NCBI GenBank assembly: GCA_013180625.2
Contig: SNVD02011511.1
Span: 45,346-109,345, forward strand
Length of the DNA: 64,000 nucleotides
Origin: Boswellia sacra
Taxonomy: Eukaryota > Streptophyta > Magnoliopsida > Sapindales > Burseraceae
Reading direction: 5' to 3'
Both the position numbers and the translations under genes were made by a program. The notes under the pieces are model-generated. The model had not been told where the DNA came from and ran no database searches. It saw only the letters and a list, made by a program, of their open reading frames with translations. Positions 1 through 9,335 of this stretch are shown here, one piece after another (the stretch's first letter is position 1; every line of letters starts with the position of its first letter).

Positions 1-1
1 G

Positions 2-1135
2 TTGAAGGGAAATGAGAAAGTAAGTGTGGGGGAAAATGTTTCAGCTGTATTGCAAAAGGAGAGTGAGAAGAAAGGAGGGAAAAAAAACAAGGAGAAAAAA
101 ATTCCTCCAAAATGCAAAGATCCAGGTACGTGCATCCTTCCAGGCACCATTGGTAATTCCAAGTTTGAAAGAGCTATGTTAGATTTAGGAGCATCTATTA
201 ATGTCATGCCATATTCTATTTATGCTTCTTTGAATCTTGGACCCCTTGCGGAAACTGGTATTATCATTCAACTTGCTAATCGTTCTAATGCATATCCCAA
301 GGGAGTTGTGGAAGACGTGCTTGTGCATGTGAATCAATTGGTTTTTCCAGCAGACTTCTATGTCCTTAAAATAGAGGATGAGACATCTCCTAATCCAACA
401 CCGATTCTTTTAGGGAGGCCATTCTCGAAAACTGCTAGAATCAAGATTGATGTTCATTATGGCACTTTGACCATAGAGTTTGATGGCAAGGTGATATGTT
501 TTAATATTTTTGAGGAAATGAGGTCCTCTAATGACTTACATTCTGTTTTTGCAGTTGACGTTATTGATTATTTGCCACAACAATGTTTTGAGTTAACTCG
601 CAAGAATGGAGTGGATGTTGCTATTAGTGAACACATAAGGATAGGAAGTTTCAAAGAACCAAGAAAGCTGATACAAGTGTCTAAAGAAGTGGAGAAAGCT
701 GTGACAAGCTTGGATGAGACCATAGCTATCACCACAAATAGGTATAATGTTTCGTACATTGAATTGCCTTTATCTAATGAGAAACTTCTTCCTTCTGTGA
801 TGAAAGCCAATACCTTGGAGCTTAAGTCAATTCAAGATCATTTGAATTATGGATTCTTGGGTGAGAATGATACTTTGCGAGTTACAATGGAAATGGGCCT
901 TGCACGAATACAAGAAGAAAAACTCGTCCGAATACTTACAGATCACAAAATAGCTATTGAGTGGACAATTGTTGAAATCCAAGGCCCATCCATATGCATT
1001 GACCGTATCTTGTTAGAAGAGGGATCCAAGCCCATTAGAGAAGTACAACAGAAATTGGATCCTCCCATGATGGAACAACGTCGGGCTGAGGACGTTAAAC
1101 CAAGCGCTTATTGGGAGGCAACCCAATGTTTTTGA
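2..1135 (+). pseudogene. gypsy gag-pol fragment: aspartic protease and the start of RT, then a deletion
   Basis: The frame is open from the left edge for 377 codons. It has a Lys-rich stretch, then a retroviral-type aspartic protease with active-site motif DLGAS near residue 62 and the flap-distal motif ILLGRPF near residue 135. Residues about 300-355 match the segment just before the RT palm, ending HRILLEEG-like and LDPPMM. The fingers and palm of RT never follow. The last about 20 codons (from EDVKPS) come from the sequence normally found downstream of integrase. DLGAS in place of DSGA is usual in plant Athila/Tat proteases. The start codon lies outside the window. The product would be a protease-only polypeptide. 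Confidence 0.85.
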
Positions 1136-1535
1136 AAAATAAAAAAAAAGAAGAAAAGAAAAATAAAATGAGGTAATAATGATCGATTTTTGTGTCTCAA
1201 GGAGATTCCTTTCGTAGGCCATCAAATTGATCATGTTTTATCTCTCTTTGCCATCTGTCTTATTTGTTTTTATATATTTTTTTACTTGTTTTTTACTTTT
1301 GTTTGCTATTGTGTTGTTATCTCTTTTATGTGTCTTTAGTTTCGTTTCTGCTCTTTTCTTTTCCTTCCTTTTGGTTAATTTGATGATTCCGTACTTCGAA
1401 TTCATTTGTGCAACAGCTTGAGGAAACATCCAAACGGGAGCTGAAGTCATTGCTCGAAGGATTGAATCGTGCATATCTGGGAGAAGAACAAACTCAATCG
1501 CATTATCGGTAATATCTCTTCTTTTCTCCTCTTCA

Positions 1536-2090
1536 ATGGATGCCATTATCTTTCTATCGAACCTTCGTAAATATTTCCCTTCACTTCCTCAAAATGCTGT
1601 GTTTAAAATTTATAAAGTACGGATGACTAGACTTTGGACGTTGATGCTCCTAAATGTGCCTGCTGATATCCGATGGCTTATCGAAGCCAAGGTGAGATTG
1701 TCCGGTGAGCCGAACATTAATCTCGTAAAATACATGCCTGGTCTAGGAAAAAGCTACTACGCCAAGAGGCGAAGAGCGAAAAGGTTACAAGTATGTTATA
1801 AATGTGCTAGATAGAATTGTAACCAGACTTGTCGTTCATTAGGTTTTGTGTCCAGGAATAGAGAAGATAAACTTTCATTTATTAAGAATGGTTTGAGTAC
1901 TAAGTCGCTGGATAATGTTTTGTTAACTCTCGAGTCACATTCTTGTGGACTTGTTCAGCGTGAATTGCTTAATCTATGGACACAAATTCGTGATGAATTG
2001 CAGTGTTATAGTCTAGGGAATCTGACTAAAAACGACCCTGTTTGCCAGTTTATAAGAAAACTGGATGGGAATCAAATCCCCGAATCATAG
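1536..2090 (+). pseudogene. Unrecognised ORF with a basic patch and Cys cluster, one in-frame stop
   Basis: Two open stretches, 1536-1814 and 1848-2090, are in the same frame and separated only by a TAG at 1812-1814, so they read as one frame of about 185 codons. The first half has a strongly basic run (YYAKRRRAKR) followed by CYKC and, just after the stop, a second pair CNQTC; the four cysteines look like a metal-binding knuckle split by the stop. The second half is leucine-rich and probably helical. I do not recognise the family. It sits between the pol remnant and LOG inside the gypsy element, so it may be another captured gene or an element-specific accessory ORF. The composition looks coding, unlike the flanks. 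Confidence 0.45.
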
Positions 2091-2149
2091 AAGGCGTTTC
2101 AGCCGTTACTGGACGTAAAACCAGAGGAAGATGTGAGACACAATCAAAA

Positions 2150-2270
2150 CTACTTGTATATTTGAATGTGTGTTGTTGTTGTCGAATTTTATTTCTTTCT
2201 TGTTTCGTTTGATCTGATTATCAATGTTGTTTTTGTGTTGTTGTTGTTGTTGATTTTGTTTGTTTTAATT
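2150..2270 (+). repeat. GTT-rich low-complexity tract
   Basis: Repeated gttgttgtt runs lie between the unknown ORF and the 67-bp repeats. No coding signal is seen. Confidence 0.6.
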
Positions 2271-2318
2271 TCAAATTTTCTTTTTGACAAACCATATGAC
2301 TACCCTATGGCATAAGTA

Positions 2319-2586
2319 CACGTGGGCGACAAGTGTGGAGGTTTTGTCAACGTCCGTCGAAAGTGTATCTTCATTTTTAATGCTTCACGTGGGAGACAAG
2401 TGTGGAGGTTTTGTCAACCTCCGCCGAAAGTATATCTCTATTTTTCATGTTTCATGTGGGAGACAAGTGTGTAGGTTTTGTCAAACCCCTCCGAAAGCAT
2501 ATCTCATTTTTTTCAAATCTTGGGGCGATAAATCTGCATCGAGCAACCCCCACCGAAATTATGTCCCCATGTGTCAAATTTGAGAG
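2319..2586 (+). repeat. 67-bp tandem repeat, three good units and a decayed fourth, directly upstream of LOG
   Basis: Units start at 2319, 2386 and 2453, each 67 bp later than the last. Each reads CACGTGGG(C/A)GACAAGTGTG, then a GGTTTTGTCAA core and a CCGAAAG block. A fourth, degenerate unit starts near 2520. The first two begin with a perfect CACGTG (G-box); the third has CATGTG. The array ends about 125 bp before the LOG start codon. It may simply be a minisatellite, but repeated G-boxes in front of an ORF could work as promoter elements. Confidence 0.8.
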
Positions 2587-2711
2587 TTTTACGTGTGTAT
2601 ATATTCATTCTCCATATTTTCAAATGTCATTATTATAACCTGTCTTACACTTGAAAAGCATATTACCTAACGTGCATCATTGTCTTACACAAAGTTAGAG
2701 CACTTGTAGAA

Positions 2712-3365
2712 ATGGAGAAAACACCACAAATTCGGCGATTCCAAAATATATGCGTATTTTGTGGATCACAATTTGGTAAAGATGGAGAGTTTACAACGGC
2801 AACTCTTGATCTTGGTAGGACATTAGCTGCAAGGGGTATTCATTTGATTTATGGAGGGGGTAGCCTTGGGTTAATGGGGTGTGTGTCGACAGCTGCATCC
2901 TTAAGAGGAAGTAAAGTTCTCGGCATTATTCCTAAACTATTAGCTGTGCGAGATATCATAGGCAACACAATGGGGGAAGAGTTACAGGTCTCTAGCATGC
3001 ATGAGCGTATTGCACCTATGGTCATTAAATCTGATGCATTTATAGCTTTGCCCGGTGGTTATGGTACATTAGAGGAGATATTTCAAATCACCTCTTGGGC
3101 ACAGCTAAACATCCATCGGAAACCCATTGGTTTGTTAAATGTCAATAATTTTTTTGATGGTTGGTTGTCTTTTCTTGATCAAGCAGTAGAAAAAAACTTC
3201 ATCTCACAGTCGGCGAGGCAAATCCTGGTTACAGCTTCAACTGCAGGGGAGTTAATTGACAAATTACAAGCATTCGTCTATTTGCCTGATCCAACAATAG
3301 CTAGGATAGATTGGTTTGGAGAAGGCAATAAGAGGCGTAAACTGGATTTAACGCTCCATCTGTAA
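2712..3365 (+). CDS. LOG-family cytokinin riboside 5'-monophosphate phosphoribohydrolase, intronless, within a gypsy element
   Basis: A complete 217-codon ORF. Known of the family: LOG enzymes remove ribose 5'-phosphate from cytokinin nucleotides, releasing the active free base in one step in the cytosol or nucleus. Seen: ICVFCGS near residue 13, GGGSLGLMG at 48-56, the MHER motif at 96-99 and the signature PGGYGTLEE at 114-122. Length matches plant LOGs (about 210-240). Plant LOG genes normally have several introns; this one has none, consistent with capture of a spliced transcript. Oddities: the Lys that usually follows MHER is Ile100, and the C-terminus ends in a Lys/Arg-rich tail. The start is the first ATG after the 67-bp repeats. 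The frame is intact while the flanking pol is gutted. Activity is uncertain because of residue 100. Confidence 0.88.
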   Translation: MEKTPQIRRFQNICVFCGSQFGKDGEFTTATLDLGRTLAARGIHLIYGGGSLGLMGCVSTAASLRGSKVLGIIPKLLAVRDIIGNTMGEELQVSSMHERIAPMVIKSDAFIALPGGYGTLEEIFQITSWAQLNIHRKPIGLLNVNNFFDGWLSFLDQAVEKNFISQSARQILVTASTAGELIDKLQAFVYLPDPTIARIDWFGEGNKRRKLDLTLHL

Positions 3366-5320
3366 TCTCTATCTGCTGGTTTGCTTCATTTTCGTTTGCT
3401 TTCTCTTTATTGTGTTTATTTGAGTTTTTTTTATGTCATTTCTTTTGAGTTTTTTTCAGGTTGTTTCTTTCACCCCAGGTAATATTTTCTAATCTTGGCT
3501 TTTAGAGTAGTGGCTTAAAAAGTTTAAGTTCTCTTGAAACGCATTCTGGATTTCTTTAATCCATAATGGCTGAATAAGGAGGCTAACTTCTAAACTTTTT
3601 AGACCCATTCTAACTTAATTGTTTTTGTTTGCTGACTTGTTGGACTTTGTTATTTTATGAGTAAGTTTTGTTTTATATAATTTAGAGTTGTTATGTGTTT
3701 TTGTCTTTATCAGTTTCGATTCAAAAAAAAATTTGTGGAAAAACCTGAGAATGGCAGAATATGGGGTTTCTTTAACCCTTGAAACGCATTCTCTCTACAT
3801 AAATCTGTAGTTTATTTATTTCATGTTGTTTGAAGTGTCTTGTTTCTTGTTTTGTTCTTTCATAATAAAGGTATATAGGCTGGAAAACTTAAGTCTGCGG
3901 GCTACTGGTCCTAAGGATTGTTGAAATATACAATCTTGACTCAGGTGTAACAACGCCACGTACCTCTTTTCTTGTATTTTGTGGGTCAATGATAAGATAC
4001 TGATTGAATTAAGAATAACTCTTGGAAAATGATAAATGATGCATGGATCTGTGTGCTTGAAATGTTTATTGGTTTTCGCTTTGCTTTTGATTCCTTGCGC
4101 AACATTGAGCACTGAGCTATTATCACTGAGTTATTTGTTCACTTAGAGAAAGTTTATGTAATTAAAATGTTTCTTCAGATTTCAATGAATTCTAGAACTT
4201 GTTTGATGGTCACTCGAGGCGAAATCCTAGACTGTGCAACATTGGGGAAATGATTTAGGCCATCTTTGGACCGTTTGAGCCTTAATAGCCAACCTTGACT
4301 GAAATTGATCCCTAGTTACCCCTTTGAGCCTCTGTAAGCCTTTTTCTTTGTTAACTCACTAAAAGATTTCCTAAACTCAAATGAATTTGTTCCAAACAGT
4401 TTATCCCTTACCTATGAGCATGTAGATCGTTCACAATTAAATTTGGAGCTATGTTCTGGTTTTGGGAAGTTAGAGGAGGTTGGGATGTGTCATGAGCAAT
4501 ACAAGTGAGTTCTATTGTGTTTAGAAAAAAAAGAAAAAAAAGAAAAAAAAAGCCAATCTGTACTTATCGTCTACGTACTTACAAATTGAGGACAATGTGT
4601 TGTTTAAGTGTGGGGGAGGGGAAGTGTAATAAAAAAAAAGAAGAAAAAAAAGAAAAAAAAGAAGAAGAATAAGAGATCTATGCCCTTAAGTGTTCTTAAA
4701 AAGAATGAAACAACAAAGTGTGGGGGTGTAGTTTTCTTTTGTTTTCTGCAAAAAAAAAAAAAGATTGAGTGTTCTAAATAAGTTTGGGGGAGTAACCTGG
4801 TGAATTGAAATGAAGTTGTGTTATAGGGTTGAGCTCTACATAGTCTTGAATGATTTATGTGTTTGTGGGTGATTTGAGCCAAATTATTATCCTTTATCAT
4901 ACCTTCACCCAAGCCAAACGTTACAAGCTTAATAAAGTCCTACTTGATCCTTGGTGTTGTGCATGTCTACATTAGTGGAGAGTGACTTGAAAAGCAGGCC
5001 TATGGAGTTCATTTATACACACATCTTCAATATTAAATATGATTCATTTTTATGCATAAACTCATCCGGGTTACAAGTGATTAGGTGAGAATGGCTCTAC
5101 ACACACACACTTGAGGAATTGAAGTGAAGCGAAACTAATCTTTGAGATGAAATTCTTGATCAAGTGCATTATTTTGAAGTTTTCCTTGGGTTATAATTAA
5201 GTACAATCTTTGAGGCCTATTTGCAAGTTGAAGCATTTGTGTGTTTTAATTTTTCTTTGATTCTGTTTCGGTTTAGTTTTGTTTCATATCGTTGTAGTTG
5301 CTCGAGGACTAGCAAAGTTA
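3366..5320 (+). other. Non-coding 3' internal region of the gypsy element
   Basis: No credible ORF. AT-rich, with A-rich runs near 4525-4555, 4628-4680 and 4748-4765. The motif GTGTGGGGG or a close variant recurs near 4608, 4718, 4783 and 5321; such motifs are characteristic of the region between pol and the 3' LTR in plant Athila/Tat elements. The phrase GAAACGCATTCT occurs twice, near 3537 and 3781. Confidence 0.7.
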
Positions 5321-5334
5321 AGTGTGGGGGAATT
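5321..5334 (+). promoter_or_regulatory. Polypurine tract of the gypsy element
   Basis: AGTGTGGGGGAA lies directly before the TGATAG that starts the 3' LTR, the expected place for the plus-strand priming site. Confidence 0.75.
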
Positions 5335-5576
5335 TGATAGGTGTCTATTTATATATCATTTTCATATCAATTCGTCTATGTTTCTTTGCTATATTCCTTG
5401 GTATTTTTATGTTTTTGTGTGGTTTTTGATGTTTGTAGGAGTTTTGGAGGAACTTTGATAAGTGTTCATTTATATATCATTTTCATATCAATTCGTCCAT
5501 GTTTCTTTGCTATTTTCCTTGGTATTTTTATGTTTTTGTGTGGTTTTGATGTTTGTAGGAGTTTTGGAGCAACTTG
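5335..5576 (+). repeat. 121-bp tandem duplication at the start of the LTR
   Basis: The copy starting at 5335 is repeated from 5456 (offset 121 bp) with few differences; both run from TTTGATA(A/G)GTGT to GTAGGAGTTTTGGAG. The second copy therefore repeats the LTR terminus inside the LTR. Confidence 0.85.
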
Positions 5577-5848
5577 CACAAAAATGGAGTAAAACCCTTC
5601 ATTTTCACCTCTGCTAGTCAACCATCTTCTCGGATTTAATTGTATTGATATACAATGAACCCGATGACATATTATATACCGTTGGAAAGCTCTCGAAGTC
5701 TATTTTCTGGAGAAATTTACGGTTTATAAATCCATTCAGTGTACCAAAAGTTGTAATTCAAAACAGTGTGAGAAGTATAGAAATGTAATTCCACAAATCA
5801 CTGTAACATGTATAATACGGGACACTGTAGCAGGTTACTGTAGCAGAG

Positions 5849-5856
5849 TATATAAA
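5849..5856 (+). promoter_or_regulatory. Putative TATA box of the gypsy LTR promoter
   Basis: TATATAAAC is the best TATA match in the LTR, and lies where a U3/R boundary promoter would be expected. No transcription evidence is available. Confidence 0.45.
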
Positions 5857-7159
5857 CACATTTTAGGGTTTTATTTTCATAACTTGAAGAGGGGAGAACG
5901 TGGTAGAGGCTGCAGCTCTAGATTTCTTTCATTTCTTGGAGTTCTTGAAGGAGAAAGAAAGCTTGAAAAGAGGAAGAACAACAATCCTAAGAGATTTTCA
6001 TCAAATTTACTAAGTTTTTCCCTTCCCTTTCATTTTTTGGAATGTCTCTATGTTGTATTGTATTTACCACATTTTTTAACATGTGTAACTGAATCTGAAT
6101 TGGTTGAGGGCGATTTCAAAGCCCTTGATATGGTTTTTGTGAGTTGATTGTGTAAGAAATTGTTATCCAATTCTCTAATTGAAGTTGATTGCATTTTCCC
6201 ATATCTAATGCTTATGATTGCTTGCTGGATTGTATTTGCTGGCCAACTAAATATAATCTGGTTGTTATCTATTGCTAGACTAGAAATCTTGATCCGTAAT
6301 TGTCTTGAATTTCTAATCATTAGTAGCAAAATTGTGATCAGAGATTGCAATTGGAAAATACAACCTAGGTTAAATAATCCGAACTTGTGTGATTATTGCT
6401 TAGATCAACCTATCTTTCTTATCGTAATGCTTCCATTGAATTAAACTTAGAGAGCTTGTTCTAGGTTGTTTAATGGATAGAGATTAAATAAAGAGCTTGT
6501 TTTATTTAACAACAAAGTAAGGAAAGATTGGGATAACAGAGCTTGTTGTTATCTACGGTTGATAATTTCAATGGTGTAATTGGATGACAATTCTATGATT
6601 AATTCACAAATCCATATCTTGTGGTAGAGAAGGATCCCTTAACCAGATTTCTCTCATTGATTTTTCACTCAAATTAACTTTCTGTTTTGTTATTCTTCAT
6701 TTGCATTCTTAGTTCATTTAGTTAATCATTCAACAAAACCCCCCTTATTTAGTTTATTGTTGCTGAAAAATAACAAATTCAATTAGAATCAATCCTCGTG
6801 GGAACGATATCTTACTTATCACTTTATTACTTGTGCGACTAGTATACTTGCTAGTTTCGAACGCATCAAAATTCTTATCATATTGTTGATTCTTGAACTC
6901 ACTAGGGATCTCTTCATCGTTCTTGCAAATTCTTACAAAATATCAAACATCTCTTGATGATTTCAAATCAATTCAAAATTTACCTTGTTTGATGTGTTCT
7001 TCAACAAGCTATTTTCTAGTCTTTAGAGGAGTTCTTCCATGGGATTTCGATCGAAGATTCCATTGATTGATGTTACTCAACTTTCCTTATGAGTTGCTAA
7101 ACTATTACGATGAGCGAGTGCTTGTTAATAGTGCGTTCGAAAATTCTTCAATCTTCGCA

Positions 7160-7380
7160 TTGACGCATGGATTTTTCTCTTTTCTTTCTCTATCTTTCTT
7201 TCTTTTCTTTTCTTTTCTCTTTCTCAATCTTTCTTTTCTTTTCTTTTCTTTTCTTTCTTTTTCTTTTTCTTTTTTCTTTTCTTTCTCTTTTCCTCTCTTT
7301 CTTTCTTTTGTTTCTTTCTTTGTTTTCTTTTCCTTTTTCTTTCTCTTTATTTCTTTTCTTTTCTTTTCTTTCTTTTCTTA
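7160..7380 (+). repeat. Polypyrimidine (TTTCT)n tract
   Basis: About 220 bp of almost pure T and C with TTTCT/TTTTC periodicity. Open frames across it are low-complexity artefacts. Confidence 0.9.
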
Positions 7381-7385
7381 AGGGA

Positions 7386-7530
7386 AATTCCTTCTTCAAG
7401 GTGGATCTTCTCTTCAAGATGAATTTCTTCTTTAAAGAAGGTGCCTTCTTCTAGGTGGATGCCTCCTTCATGGTAGATGCCCTCTTACAAGGGAGGTTTT
7501 TTCTTCAAGGTGGATGCCTTCTTTATTGTT
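7386..7530 (+). repeat. Degenerate minisatellite around CTTCTTCAAGGTGGAT
   Basis: Five or six diverged units of roughly 20-35 bp share TTCTTCAAGGTGGATGCC-like cores. Unit length is irregular. Confidence 0.55.
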
Positions 7531-8082
7531 CTGCATGAATTGTGTCTCATCAGGACTAAGTTGCCCAATCTAGGCAATCTAAACATCTGGGTCTGCTTGA
7601 GACTAATTGCTTGATTCAAGCAGCTAGCACATCATGTTGCTTCAATTCCTCAAGATGTTGGGCATTTTCCCAATATTTCATATTGTTTTGTGATTTGCTC
7701 AAAACTCGATCACTTCTGGCCTGTGCTCTATTCTAGATCATGTTTCCTCCAAGAAAATATTTTATGTTTCATCTATGCATGTTCCTATGCTTAAGAGTCT
7801 TTATTGCTTGGTTTTTCCCAAAAAAAAAGTCTTTATTGCTTGGACTAGATGGGTCGCCAACAAATCAGGTGTCTAGAGTGAGAGGTTAAGTGTCTTCAGG
7901 CTTAGGTTGTTGCTTTTTCAGTTGATGCTGATGATAATGGTGATGATGAGTGAGGACTGTCGCCATCGACCTTTTCTTTTTCCTTTCTTCTTCGCTTCAC
8001 ACCTTTCAACGCCTTTTCTCATGTTTTTCAAGTTTTCTTTCACATTTCTTGACACCTTTTCACGTCTTTCAACATGTCTAAG

Positions 8083-8112
8083 CACTACAAGAAAAAAGGG
8101 TTTTTATGTCAC
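8083..8112 (+). repeat. Left terminal inverted repeat of the CACTA
   Basis: CACTACAAGAAAAAAGGG then TTTTTATGTCAC; pairs with 27015-27044. Preceded by duplicated target AAG at 8080-8082. Confidence 0.9.
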
Positions 8113-8250
8113 TAATTTTATGTGACTTCTCAAAAGAATGACATGTATGAAAATTTTAAATTCAGTCAACCACGTATGTGTCACAATACACAAAAGGGTT
8201 AAGTTTTATGTGTCACAATTTTTTTAATTGTGACACATTAGTTAATATAA
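8113..8250 (+). repeat. Left subterminal repeats of the CACTA
   Basis: Several TGTCAC / GTGACA motifs in both orientations, including a palindrome in which TGTGTCACAATT faces AATTGTGACACA near 8211-8240. Such clusters bind the TnpA-type protein in En/Spm. Confidence 0.7.
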
Positions 8251-8380
8251 AAAGAAAAAAATTCCCAAACCCTACATCCTATCGATAATCATCGACTCTT
8301 ACTCTCCATCTCACTTCGTCTTCATCTTCGGTGCTTGCCTAACTTGTAGCAGTCACGAAAACCCAGCCATCCCATCGCAT

Positions 8381-8440
8381 CATTTTTCTCTTTGGTGCTT
8401 TCTTCATCTTCATTTTTCTCTTTGGTGCTTTCTTCATCCT
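8381..8440 (+). repeat. 30-bp direct repeat, two units
   Basis: CATTTTTCTCTTTGGTGCTT followed by TCTTCATC(T/C)T occurs at 8381 and again at 8411. It lies in a CT-rich stretch (8290-8670) that resembles a plant 5' leader and precedes the SDH2 fragment. Confidence 0.8.
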
Positions 8441-8672
8441 CGTCTTCATCTTAGAGAAAAAGTCGCATCATCTTCGGTACTTTCTTCGTTTTCATTTTTG
8501 GTGCTTGCAAGGTTGCAGCAGTGACAATTTGCAGCCCAGAAAAAATCTTCCCATGCTCTCCAGTCTCTAATCAAATGAAACCACTTCTCTCTTCTCTTTT
8601 CCAAATCCTTTCATCATCGTCTTCCCTTCCTTTCTCATTGGAGGCTAAGCTGAGGTAAACTAAACCACAATA

Positions 8673-9335
8673 ATGGCGACTGGCTTGATTCGCAAGGCCA
8701 TTCCAGCTTCCAGGATGGCACCGTCGGCTCGCTACATTGTTGCCCGACTGCACGCCTCGGAAGTCGAAGCGCAGAAGGTGGAGCCGCAGGCCACCTCGGG
8801 GACGAATATGAAGAAGTTCCAAATCTACCGTTGGAACCCCGACCAGCCCTCGAAGCCGAAACTCCAAGAGTATGAGATTAACCTCAAGGACTGTGGGCCC
8901 ATGGTCCTGGACACGCTTATCAAGATAAAGAACGAGATCGACCCTACGCTTACTTTTCGTCGCTCCTATCGCAAGGGAATCTGTGGGTCCTGTGCCATGA
9001 ACATCGACGGTTGCAACGAGCTAGCATGTTTGACAAAGATCCCATCTGGGTCGGAGTCGAACATCACGTCGTTGCCGCACATGTTCGTGATCAAGGACTT
9101 GGTGGTGGACATGACGAGCTTTTATAATCAGTATAAGAGCATTGAGCCGTGGTTGAAGAGGAAGAACCCACCGCCGACAACCGAAGAAGGAGATGCTGCA
9201 GAGTAAGAAGGATAGGGCAAAGCTGGATGTATGTACGAATGCATTCTGTGCGCTTGCTGTAGCACATCATGTCCCAGTTCCTGGTGGAACCCGGAGAGCT
9301 ATCTGGGCCCCGTAGCCTTGCTCCACGCTAATAGG
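8673..9335 (+). pseudogene. SDH2: Succinate dehydrogenase iron-sulfur subunit (SDH2) fragment, frameshifted and truncated
   Basis: SDH2 carries three Fe-S clusters and passes electrons to ubiquinone in mitochondrial complex II. Seen: ATG, an Arg-rich N-terminus like a mitochondrial presequence (residues 1-30), then the ferredoxin-like domain with DCGPMVLD near 73-80 and DLVVDM near 145. The first ligand of the [2Fe-2S] cluster is lost: [12 protein letters not shown] has Tyr99 where the family has Cys; Cys104, Cys107 and Cys119 remain. The frame opens to a stop at 9204-9206 after 177 codons. The next block (SKKDRAKLD, then [15 protein letters not shown]) is recognisable in two other frames, so there are two small indels, near 9185 and 9228. 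Homology ends at LLHANR, followed by a GT like an intron donor. The [4Fe-4S]/[3Fe-4S] half is incomplete. It is much GC-richer than its surroundings. Confidence 0.9.

Larger units (their letters stand above)
1..6868 (+). mobile_element. Ty3/gypsy LTR retrotransposon (Athila/Tat-like), 5' part outside the window, non-autonomous, carrying a LOG ORF
   Basis: Seen: a protease reading frame at the left edge, a long non-coding 3' region with several GTGTGGGGG motifs, a purine-rich tract, and a terminal repeat that begins TGATAG and ends GCATCA. This order is typical of Athila/Tat gypsy elements. RT, RNase H and integrase are missing: the pol frame stops being pol at about 1076 and continues as the short conserved stretch usually found after integrase. 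Two ORFs unrelated to retrotransposition (1536-2090 and 2712-3365) lie in the 3' internal region. The 5' LTR is outside the window, so neither the target duplication nor the age can be read. Inference: a deletion derivative mobilised in trans. Confidence 0.8.
5335..6868 (+). repeat. 3' LTR of the gypsy element (about 1.53 kb)
   Basis: Starts TGATAG after the purine tract and ends GCATCA after a stretch (GGGAACGATATC... to CTTGCTAGTTTCG) that is typical of the end of Athila/Tat LTRs. Contains an internal tandem duplication at its 5' end and a TATA-like box at 5849. The partner LTR is outside the window. Confidence 0.75.
6869..8082. other. Flank between the gypsy LTR and the CACTA; probably the 3' end of the minus-strand Tat element
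   Basis: No gene except the first three codons of the antisense ORF (ATG TCT AAG at 8074-8082). Contains a pyrimidine tract at 7160-7380 and a degenerate minisatellite at 7386-7530. By position this should hold the 3' LTR or leader of the Tat element whose pol lies at 28780-34260, but I could not find a matching second LTR on the right, so that assignment is inferred. Confidence 0.4.

Noticed and set aside
1227..1421. 64-codon hydrophobic ORF as an env-like membrane protein
   Set aside because: T-rich low-complexity sequence; no signal peptide plus ectodomain arrangement and no conserved residues.
5884..6444. ORFs in the gypsy LTR as host genes
   Set aside because: Short, no domain, and wholly inside the LTR (U5/R region).
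7067..7454. Long Phe/Ser/Leu-rich and Lys/Arg-rich ORFs
   Set aside because: They are translations of the TTTCT polypyrimidine tract on both strands.
8571..8867. Minus-strand ORF overlapping SDH2
   Set aside because: Opposite strand of the GC-rich SDH2 start; the plus frame has clear homology.
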